From Staphylococcus pettenkoferi (lineage in GTDB: Bacteria; Bacillota; Bacilli; Staphylococcales; Staphylococcaceae): a stretch of DNA of 37,417 nucleotides. The stretch spans positions 1 through 37,417 of the forward strand of contig NZ_PPRN01000038.1 in NCBI RefSeq assembly GCF_002902685.1. The letters run 5' to 3'. The translations under genes and the position numbers were made by a program. The first letter of the stretch is position 1, and each line of letters opens with the position of its first letter. The notes below the pieces were generated by a model. That model was given only the letters and a program-made list of their open reading frames with translations. It searched no databases and had not been told where the DNA came from. Of this stretch, positions 8,050-15,800 are shown piece by piece.

Positions 8050-9120
8050 ATGACAAATCAACTACCTGAGAAGATGAACATCGCGTTATTGAATGAACCG
8101 TATGATATCGAAATCAAGGAGGTCGACGTGCCTGAAATCGGACCAGAGGATGTCCTCGTGAAAGTGATGGCAGTCGGCGTATGTGGCTCAGACGTGCACT
8201 ACTACGCACACGGTAGCGTGGGTGAATTCGTCGTCAAAGAACCGTTAATCTTAGGTCACGAATGTTCAGGAAAGGTCGTTGCAGTGGGATCTGAAGTGAC
8301 AGACTTTCAAGAAGGTGACCGTGTAGCGATCGAACCTGGTGTACCATGTGGTCGATGTGAGCACTGTCGCGAAGGTAAATACAACCTGTGTCCTCACGTC
8401 GTCTTCCTAGCGACGCCACCTGTTGATGGTGCATTCTGCCAGTATTTAAGCCACCCGGCAGACTTCCTTTATCACATACCAGATGAGTTAACTTACGAGC
8501 AAGCGACGTTAAACGAACCGTTCTCAGTCGGTATCCAAGCTTGTAAAAGGGCGCAAGTGAAAGCAGGCTCTACCGTAGTAATTATGGGCATGGGGCCAGT
8601 TGGGTTAATGACCGTGTTAGCGGCTAAATCCTTTGGTGCCACACGTATTATCGTGTCAGATTTAGAAGAGAAACGTCTAGAAGAAGCGAAAGAACTCGGC
8701 GCAACGCATACGATTAATATTAAAAATGACGATGTGCTCGCACGTATTGAGGCAATCACAGGAGGCAAGGGCGTTGATTACGCGATCGAAACAGCAGGCA
8801 ACCCAACAGCATTGAAAAATTCAGTTAGCGCATTGAAAAACGGGGGCACACTTGCGATTGTTGGTCTAACACAACAAGACGAAGTTGGTTTCAATGCACC
8901 ATGGATAGCGAACCACGAATTGAATATCGTGGGTGTCTTCAGATACGAGAATACGTACGAAATGGGCATCGACTTACTTTCGAATACGACAAGCGACCTC
9001 GATACGATGTTCACAGATTTCTACGACTTAGAAGATACGAAAGAAGCGATGGAACGTACGCGTACGAATAAGAGCGGCTCTATTAAAGTCATGGTATATC
9101 CAAATGGCAAACCAGAATAG
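8050..9120 (+). CDS. Zinc-dependent polyol (sorbitol/xylitol-type) dehydrogenase
   Basis: 356 aa zinc MDR dehydrogenase. Catalytic zinc ligands are visible in VGVCGSDVHYY and LGHECSG. The structural zinc site has the four cysteines of GVPCGRCEHCREGKYNLCP. The Rossmann turn GMGPVGLM is followed by an acidic residue at SDLEEKR, indicating NAD preference. Overall it resembles bacterial sorbitol/xylitol dehydrogenases, which oxidise a polyol to the ketose. A GAGGGAGGAG ribosome site sits directly before the ATG. No polyol transporter or kinase is adjacent, and it appears monocistronic. The cre-like site upstream suggests CcpA repression in glucose, fitting an alternative carbon source role. The exact polyol cannot be told from sequence. 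Confidence 0.85.
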   Translation: MTNQLPEKMNIALLNEPYDIEIKEVDVPEIGPEDVLVKVMAVGVCGSDVHYYAHGSVGEFVVKEPLILGHECSGKVVAVGSEVTDFQEGDRVAIEPGVPCGRCEHCREGKYNLCPHVVFLATPPVDGAFCQYLSHPADFLYHIPDELTYEQATLNEPFSVGIQACKRAQVKAGSTVVIMGMGPVGLMTVLAAKSFGATRIIVSDLEEKRLEEAKELGATHTINIKNDDVLARIEAITGGKGVDYAIETAGNPTALKNSVSALKNGGTLAIVGLTQQDEVGFNAPWIANHELNIVGVFRYENTYEMGIDLLSNTTSDLDTMFTDFYDLEDTKEAMERTRTNKSGSIKVMVYPNGKPE

Positions 9121-9188
9121 TGACGGTAGTTGAAGAGATTTAATAATTGAATAGTTGAAACAGTTGAAGTGACTGAATTCCCAGTATG

Positions 9189-9250
9189 GCACGATTTGAG
9201 TGGTAGCAGTGTTGATTGCTGCTCAAGTAGTGCGTGTGCTGGGGCTTTTT
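9189..9250 (+). terminator. Possible terminator after the polyol dehydrogenase
   Basis: An imperfect hairpin (GCAC...GTGC outside, TTGA and GCAG pairing with CTGC-TCAA inside, with a bulge) is followed some bases later by GGGGCTTTTT. The fit is poor, but no better candidate exists before the next gene. Confidence 0.3.
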
Positions 9251-9329
9251 GTGTGGGGTTGAGAGATGACTTGTGTTAAAAAGGTAGTAATAAACTGAGT
9301 AAAAAATATAAAGAAAGAGAGCGGATGCA

Positions 9330-9977
9330 ATGTCTAATCAATTACTAACTATTAATCGATTAATCAGACGACTCTATCGATTAGAAGAGGTTTCAGATTA
9401 TCTTACTAAAATACTAGATGAACAAATTACTCATAGAAATTTTAATGATATCGATCATATCACAGATGTAGCGCGTTGGCATATTGTTCTTATTTTAAGC
9501 AAACTATATAGAAATCAAGCAAGGTACGGAAAGAAAGCGGATGGTTATAAATTAGAGATGTATACGGATAAAGAAATTTTAGAAAAAGTAGTTGTTCGTC
9601 CTGAGTTAGAAGAATTAGAGAGTTTAGATTTAACGGCGAGATTAGAGGATTGGTACCACGAAGTTGCACTTAAAGATGTTCTAAATTTAGTAAAATCATT
9701 ACCTTACTTAGGGGTGGATTTCAACGATGGTGGCCCTGAAGTTTATGAACAATATCGGCAAAATGAAATTAAAGTATTGCGAATGCTTTTTGAGAAAAAT
9801 CTTTGGATATTAACTCAATTCTCTTCACAACATTTTCGTAAAAATAAGCTCATGAAATTAATAGATAGTGCATTTATAGCGGCACATCAACAATATTACT
9901 TTCAAGGTCTAGCAGGAGAGATAGCTCAAGAGTTGATAAGACGTTGTAGAGTGGAACATCCATATTCGGGTTGTTAA
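9330..9977 (+). CDS. Hypothetical protein, helical, 215 aa
   Basis: I do not recognise this family. The protein has no signal peptide or membrane segment and looks largely alpha-helical. It has charged heptad-like stretches at the N-terminus (LIRRLYRLEEVSDYLTKIL) and a C-terminal segment rich in histidine and glutamine, with a final RRCRVEHPYSGC. An acidic central part contains LPYLGVDFNDGGPEVYEQYR. The start at ATG 9330 has a purine-rich AAGAAAGAGAG upstream. The gene is more AT-rich in feel than the metabolic genes to its left and lies some 70 bases before a broken XRE-ImmA/IrrE gene on the same strand. It may belong to the same acquired module, perhaps defence or toxin related, but nothing in it proves that. 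Confidence 0.7.
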   Translation: MSNQLLTINRLIRRLYRLEEVSDYLTKILDEQITHRNFNDIDHITDVARWHIVLILSKLYRNQARYGKKADGYKLEMYTDKEILEKVVVRPELEELESLDLTARLEDWYHEVALKDVLNLVKSLPYLGVDFNDGGPEVYEQYRQNEIKVLRMLFEKNLWILTQFSSQHFRKNKLMKLIDSAFIAAHQQYYFQGLAGEIAQELIRRCRVEHPYSGC

Positions 9978-10050
9978 AATTAATAGGCTCAAACGTTTTC
10001 GTAGTAAAATGAAATCAAAACAAAAGACCTTTAATATAGGAGGTGGAAAT

Positions 10051-11240
10051 ATTAGCGTTGAAATTCAAGTTAAACTTGAAGTGTTAAGGTGGGCGATTAA
10101 TGCGTCAGATAAAAGTAAAGTGGATTTAGAAAAGATATTAAAGATATAGATTATTGTCTGGAGAACGATTCTCAATTTACATTGTCCCAACTTGAAAAGT
10201 TAAGTAAGAAACTCAATATACCGTGGGGTTATTTGATGTTAGACTCCCCTCCACACGAAGAAGTTGAACTGATGAAATATCGAACTATTGATAATTTAGA
10301 GCACAGTCGTCCAAGCAGGGAACTCATCGATATTATTGATGATATGCAGAAAAAACAAGAGTTTATGAAAGAAACAATGATTGAGGACGGATTTAATCCA
10401 CTTTCCTACGTAGGTAGTATTACACATGAGACTGCTACAGTAGAAGCGGCTAATAAAATAAAAGAAGTACTAGACCTAGATACAGAATGGAATATAAACA
10501 ATCGAGCAGCGTTTCGAACACTGAAACAACATGCGAGTAATGCAGGTATATTAATTATGCAAAATTGTATTGTTAAAAATAATACTCACAGAAAGTTAAA
10601 TATCGAAGAGTTTAGAGCTTTTGTTATATGTGACGAGTACGTACCTTTCATTTTTATTAATAGTAATGATAGTGAGAAAGGTAAGCTTTTCTCTCTATGC
10701 CATGAATTAGTTCATATATGGTTAGGAAATAATGAGTTATATAATGTGGTCTCTGCAAGAGATAATAATCAAACTCAAGAAGAACAGTTCTGTAGTGAAA
10801 TTGCAGCTGAAATTCTTTTACCAGAGTCTATATTACGACAAGCACACGTAGAACAGGAAGAAGGATTAAAAGACTTTATTATTAATATAGCTACCACTTA
10901 TTCTGTGAGTGAACTCGTAGTGTCTATAAGAATGAAAAATTTAAAATTAATTAATCATCATACGTTTGAAGAGCTCTATAGTTACTTCAGTGACAAAATG
11001 ATTGAGAATTTAAAGAAAAAGAATGAAATAAAAGGACATCCAAGCTATTATAACGTTCAGTTATCTCGAATGGATAACCGTTTCCTTAATACTGTGAAGA
11101 CCAAGGCCGAGGAAGGAAAGCTACTTTATACAGAGGCTTATGATTTAACAGTAGTAAATGGTAAAACGTATAGTAAGTTGATGGAGCCCCTAAGCTCTAC
11201 AATTCACCCCTCAGGTAAGCCTCCGGGTTGTCTGAAGTAA
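10051..11240 (+). pseudogene. Frameshifted XRE-ImmA/IrrE metallopeptidase gene
   Basis: The main frame carries HELVH (about 10699), the HExxH zinc motif, and QFCSEIAAEILLP with the third ligand glutamate, both typical of ImmA/IrrE (COG2856) proteases. Its helix-turn-helix N-terminus is in another frame. After a strong AGGAGGTGG site, frame 1 reads ISVEIQVKLEVLRWAI and then VDLEK, and stops at 10147-10149. The continuation KDIDYCLENDSQFTLSQLEKL lies in the frame of the protease. One extra A in GAAAAG near 10130 would join them. The expected start ATG is ATT at 10051, and a tryptophan usual in this motif is cysteine (DYCLEND). The C-terminus after TYSKLME is atypical. Internal starts such as TTG 10182 could still give the protease domain alone. 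Confidence 0.72.
11211..11235. other. Hairpin overlapping the end of the ImmA/IrrE frame
   Basis: TCAGGTAAGCC and GGGTTGTCTGA pair at 10 of 11 positions around a TCC loop. No T-run follows, so it is not a standard terminator. It coincides with the atypical C-terminal tail of the protease frame. Confidence 0.35.
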
Positions 11241-11273
11241 GCATGACCTCTGCATAAAAATCCTTGTTTCTAG

Positions 11274-11279
11274 TACAAT
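11274..11279 (+). promoter_or_regulatory. Candidate -10 box of the SMR gene
   Basis: TACAAT lies between the protease frame and the leader hairpin. A TGCATA 17 bp upstream (11251-11256) is a weak -35. If used, transcription starts near 11286 and the leader is about 60 bases, most of it the hairpin described next. Confidence 0.35.
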
Positions 11280-11298
11280 GTGGAAAGATAAATGATTT

Positions 11299-11331
11299 GG
11301 CATCTCTTTTCGAAAGGAAAGGGGTGCTTTT
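11299..11331 (+). promoter_or_regulatory. Terminator-like leader hairpin (possible attenuator) before the SMR gene
   Basis: A 13-bp stem including G-U pairs: GGCATCTCTTTTC (11299-11311) with GGAAAGGGGTGCT (11316-11328), GAAA tetraloop, then TTTTCT. The ribosome site AATGGAGGT begins only a few bases later, so the hairpin lies inside the SMR leader, not after an upstream gene. A three-codon frame (ATG GAG GTA TAG at 11335) overlaps the ribosome site. Attenuation is plausible but unproven. Confidence 0.5.
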
Positions 11332-11349
11332 CTAATGGAGGTATAGTCT

Positions 11350-11673
11350 ATTGCATATTTATACCTTTTAGCTGCAATCGTCATGGAAATCTTAGCAACT
11401 AGTCTATTGAAACTCTCGTCTGGTTTCACGAAATTATGGCCGACGATGGGCACAATTGTTACATTTTTATTCTGTATTTATTTACTAGGATTAACGATGC
11501 GAGATTTACCACTTAACGTAGCTTATGCGAGCTGGTGCGGGCTTGGTTTGGTACTTACTACTTTAGTTTCTATCTTATTTTTCAAAGAACAAGTGAATCT
11601 CGTAAGCGTCATTTCTCTAATATTAATCATCGTAGGTGTAGTGATGTTGAATCTATTTGGCTCAAACTCTTAA
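11350..11673 (+). CDS. SMR multidrug/quaternary ammonium efflux protein, QacC/Smr-like
   Basis: If translation begins at ATT 11350 the protein is 107 aa, exactly the length of QacC. It then reads (M)AYLYLLAAIVMEILATSLLK, aligning with the QacC N-terminus. The essential membrane glutamate is in VMEIL. The C-terminal half, with PLNVAYASWCGLGLVLTTLV and FFKEQVNL, closely resembles QacC (PLNITYATWAGLGLVLTTVV, FKEQINL). Four helices; functions as a proton-coupled dimer exporting quaternary ammonium compounds. GGAGGT at 11336 is ideally spaced for ATT 11350. The frame has a TAG at 11344, and the next ATG (11383) would delete most of helix 1. Either ATT initiates, or the start was lost by mutation. 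It is not flanked by plasmid or IS sequence here. Confidence 0.75.
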   Translation: MAYLYLLAAIVMEILATSLLKLSSGFTKLWPTMGTIVTFLFCIYLLGLTMRDLPLNVAYASWCGLGLVLTTLVSILFFKEQVNLVSVISLILIIVGVVMLNLFGSNS

Positions 11674-11683
11674 TTTATACCTA

Positions 11684-12502
11684 CTATTCTTCTAATTTTT
11701 TCACTTTCTCTAAAAGAGTTGCTGAAACGACAGGCGTTGAAGTTTGTTCTTCGTGATGCGCTTGAAGAAATGCTTCAGGCGTAGTTCCGATAATTTCAGT
11801 AAAGGCCTTTAAGAAACTGGAATAACTCGGAAAGTGATAGGCTTTCCAAATATCTGTAATCTTATAGCCTTGAAAGAGATCTCTACATATATGTTGAATT
11901 TTAATCTTTTTAATATACTTAATCAGCGTGATATCCATGCTTTCGGAGAATTTCCGAGACAGATAACTTTGATTTACATAGAAATCTTGCGCAATTTGTT
12001 TCAGCGAAAGTTGAGATTTGTAGTGACTATTAATGTAATCAATCACCTGCTGAACAGTTTCGGGCAGTTTCTTCTGCGTCGCGTGGGTATACACATCTAG
12101 CTCAGTATTATGAATCCAGTTAATGAGTCGAATTAACTGGATTTCTGCTTCAAATGACTCATGATTAACGATATTTTTAACCAAAGTAATAAACGCATCT
12201 TTTATACAATTTTTAGCTTCTTCGAGTTGAGTATTTTGCAAGTCGCTATTGATAAAAGTAAAGCGATTATAGGTATAAGCATTAACGACGAGCACAGCCA
12301 CACTCGCGTGATTCAGCTCAAAGTAGAGCGTACTTTGTGAGTTGGTAATAATAATTTCTCCCGCACGATAAGTCTCACTTTCCTGATCCGATTGTAATAA
12401 TACTGTACCTTCAACGACTAAATATATATAAATACTATCGAGTGAACTCGTGAATTCTTGTTGGCTAAATGATTGCGTGTGATGCGAAAGTGTATAACTC
12501 AA
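11684..12502 (-). CDS. AraC family transcriptional regulator
   Basis: 272 aa. The N-terminal half (about residues 1-150) is a cupin-like sensor region, and the C-terminal half has two helix-turn-helix motifs (LSLKQIAQDFYVNQSYLSRKFSE and ITDIWKAYHFPSYSSFLKAFTE) followed by the family motif GTTPEAFLQ. The start is TTG at 12502, eight bases after AAGGGG; no ATG fits. The gene ends 10 bases from the convergent SMR gene with no clear terminator between. It is divergent from the giant surface protein across about 360 bp, so that gene is its most obvious target. The ligand is unknown. Confidence 0.86.
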   Translation of the reverse strand: MSYTLSHHTQSFSQQEFTSSLDSIYIYLVVEGTVLLQSDQESETYRAGEIIITNSQSTLYFELNHASVAVLVVNAYTYNRFTFINSDLQNTQLEEAKNCIKDAFITLVKNIVNHESFEAEIQLIRLINWIHNTELDVYTHATQKKLPETVQQVIDYINSHYKSQLSLKQIAQDFYVNQSYLSRKFSESMDITLIKYIKKIKIQHICRDLFQGYKITDIWKAYHFPSYSSFLKAFTEIIGTTPEAFLQAHHEEQTSTPVVSATLLEKVKKLEE

Positions 12503-12863
12503 ATTAAAATCCCCTTAGATAGTACTTTTCTGAATAAAACAATCCCTTAAAGAGACACAGAAATTTATTAATTTCAAAGAATTTGTTTAATACCTAGTAT
12601 TTTAACAAGTTTCGAAATTAAATTCTCGTGTGAGCTAATATCATTCGAACTTAAGTGAAGATAAATTAACTCTTACTAATGAATCATAGGCAATCCTAAT
12701 GAAAATAAATGGGCTAGTATAATAATAGTCAATTAAAAGGCGTGACTTTATTTACTGATTTACTATAAAAATTTTACCTCTTTGGTTGCGCGCGTCTTAA
12801 AAGCGAACAATTTGGATATAATGAATTAGTGTATCGATTAATAAAGTGGAGGTATCATATCAG
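12503..12863. promoter_or_regulatory. Divergent intergenic region between araC-type gene and giant surface protein
   Basis: About 360 AT-rich bases. TATAAT at 12817-12822 is a consensus -10 for the surface protein, though its -35 is poor, which would suit an activator. Another TATAAT is at 12718. GTGGAGGT (12846-12853) is the ribosome site. No gene is visible. Confidence 0.45.
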
Positions 12864-15800
12864 ATGAAAGACAAAAGAAGATTCGACTTCATACCCAATC
12901 GATTAAATAAATATTCTATACGTAAATTTTCAGTAGGGATCGCCTCTATACTTGTAGGTGCAATCCTCTTTTTCGGATTAAACAATGAAGCGAAAGCCGA
13001 CGAAGTTAATGTGACAAGTGAACATGGTAATAATAACGGTGAGAACGCCTCATCTACGAGTGAAGATGAGACAGATCACGCACAAACTCAAGAAACAGCT
13101 CAAAGTGATGCGCCAACCCCAGAAGCATCACAAGAGACTCAAGATCAGACAACTTCTCGCGATGATAATGCAGGTAGTAAAACGTCAACAGAACAAGCTC
13201 AGTCAGCTGACAGTCAAGCAACTTCCGATAAAAGCGACTTAGAATCAGAAGGTGCACAGAACGAAGCATCAGACTCATCTGCTGAAGATCAAACATCTGA
13301 GGGTCAACAAGAGAACTCAGCGCAGAGTGAGGATCAAGATAATAATGCAGCTCACGAAGATGCGGCGCAACAAAGTGAGAATGACAACGCCTCTGAAACA
13401 TCTCAACAAGATGAAGACGACGATAACGCTGCAAAAGACGTAGACGATAAATCACAAGCGGATAAAGGGTCTACGGAAGGTGACAAAAACAAAGCACAAG
13501 ATGACAAGACATCTTCAAATGACACTGAGGACCAAGCGCAAGACAACGAGTCATCTAAAAGCAAGCAAGAACATGCAGAATCTGACAATAAAGATACTGA
13601 TGCATCAAAAAGTAATGAAACTGCAAAATCTGACAAAACAACTGAACACGCTAAAGACCAAGCGACATCAGATGAACAGGGTAAAGATACTGCGTCATCA
13701 AATCATTCCACAGAAACTGATAAATCTGTAGGGAAGGACGTCTTAAATCAGAAGTCAGATAAAGCATCAAATAGTTCAAAAACTGCATCCGATGCTCGCG
13801 AAGAAGAAGCAAAAGTAAGTGCAGTTTCAGATGAACTAGACATGTTAGCTGAAGATGCCGAGACACCAGAAGAACTTTATGAAAAGATTAAAAATCTCTC
13901 TTCTGATATGGATAAATCTAAAGCTTTAGCAACACTTCAAAGCCGTGCATCAAGCTCTCCAATATTCCGTCAAGCGTATGCAGCGACGGCATCTAACGAG
14001 AAGTATAATGGTAAAATTATCGACTTTGATGACCCATTAGTGAAAAAAGTAGACCAACCGAACACTGCCTTAGCACCATCAGATATTAACTTTTCACCAC
14101 GTTTTAAAGAAGGAAAAAGTAAATCATACGCCTTTGTTATCGATAAAGACGGTAAGGTGTCTAAAAAGCAATTAGCTACTAGAAACAACGATGATGTCCG
14201 TGCGTATAAAGGGAATTATATTCGACTCAACAACGATAATCCTGAAGCCTATGTCTACTTCAGTGACATCGGAGTGGCTAATGGTAAGACGGTCGATGCA
14301 CTCGCACACGTGAGAATGAATCCTTCTGAGAACGGCGACCGTAACAATACGCGTTATTTCATGACATCAGGTACAGATGTGCTCTCACTTTTATCAGACA
14401 GTGGTGGCGGTGCGCACGTCGACTTATCATTCTATCAACATGCGGATCAGTCGAAATACGATGATTATTATAACCAAGCTGATACGAAGACATTGACGAA
14501 GAATCAGTTGTTTGATGATTTAGCGTCAATGAATCACAAGAAGACGAAAGTCAGCGGTCTATTCAACGTGTACGACTTGGATGATTATGACAAGAACAAA
14601 GCAAAGGATGTACGTAAATCTATTACTTTTAACCGTAATGAAATCGACAACTTATACATCAGTAACGAGAAAGGTAAGGAAGCGACGTCCCTCCTTGAGC
14701 TAGATGGCGACGATGTAACGATTACTTCAGGTCCGGGTGCGGCATCTGGCACGTATGAGAACAACAAACGTGTGACGGTGTCTTACTTAGATAAAAGTGA
14801 CATTTCATATACGATGACTGGCCGTGGTTCGAGTGGTCCAGCCTTTGACGTTAAAGGGCTATTGTTGAAACAAATTCCACCGTACAATACGGATCAACGC
14901 GCTTCTGCTAGTAAAGGAGATGCTCAGCTCGATATCACGCAAGAAATTCCAGCACGAGATGTGGATAAGAAAGCGACTTTACCGAGCAATTTAAGCATTG
15001 GTGTCGAAGTGCCTGAGGGAATTCGTCTCGCTTTAGAAGAGAATTCAGATGGTCTGTTTACATCAGATAGTTCTCAAAGTAGTACGAATAAACTATCTAT
15101 CGTCCCAGGTATGAATGGTAAAAAGGATTTAAGCCTTTTAGAAAAACAAAAATATTATGATACAATCCAGAACTTAACACTCACGTTGACACATGGCTTA
15201 TCTTTATCAGATGTGGAAAATAATACAGACAAATGGACGAAACTCAAAGATTATTACAATAAAGATAGTGAAACATTGAAAGTCCCAGTGAAATGGTCAT
15301 TTAATAATGGTGACAAATCATGGGATAACTTGGAAACAGATGTCGCGCATGCGAATCTGAAATTGCCAGATGATGTAAAAGCCTTAATCAATCAAATCAA
15401 TGATGCAGAGGAAGCTGTTGAAGCAGCGAAACGTGCAGACCAAGAGGCGAAAGATCAATTACAAGATGCGAATTCTGATCAACTCATTACACCAGGAGAA
15501 CATGATAAGTTGATTGAAGCTCGTGATAATGCTCGCGACAAGAAAGCTGAAGCGCAACGTAAAGTAGATGCGTTACCACAGGCTCAGAAGAGAGATTTAC
15601 CTGATCAGCTTGCACGTCTCACTGGTATAGACGTGCCAGACGTGAACGACGCCAACGAGAACGGTGTGGACGATAAGATTGATGCCCAACGTGAAGAGGC
15701 AGCACATGCGGTTGAAGCGGCTAAAAATGCGGACCAGGCTGCCCAAGATAAGTTGAAAGAAGCGAATGCGGACGGATTGATTACACCAGACGAGCATAAG

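Noticed and set aside
10009..10050. ATG at 10009 as start of the ImmA/IrrE N-terminus
   Set aside because: It is in frame but has no ribosome site and would translate through the AGGAGGTGG sequence; the family-like protein begins only at 10051. It stays a minor possibility.
11211..11350. Guanidine riboswitch before the SMR gene
   Set aside because: The protein is of QacC type rather than Gdx type, and I see neither the ACGR-loop hairpin pair nor the ykkC core motifs.
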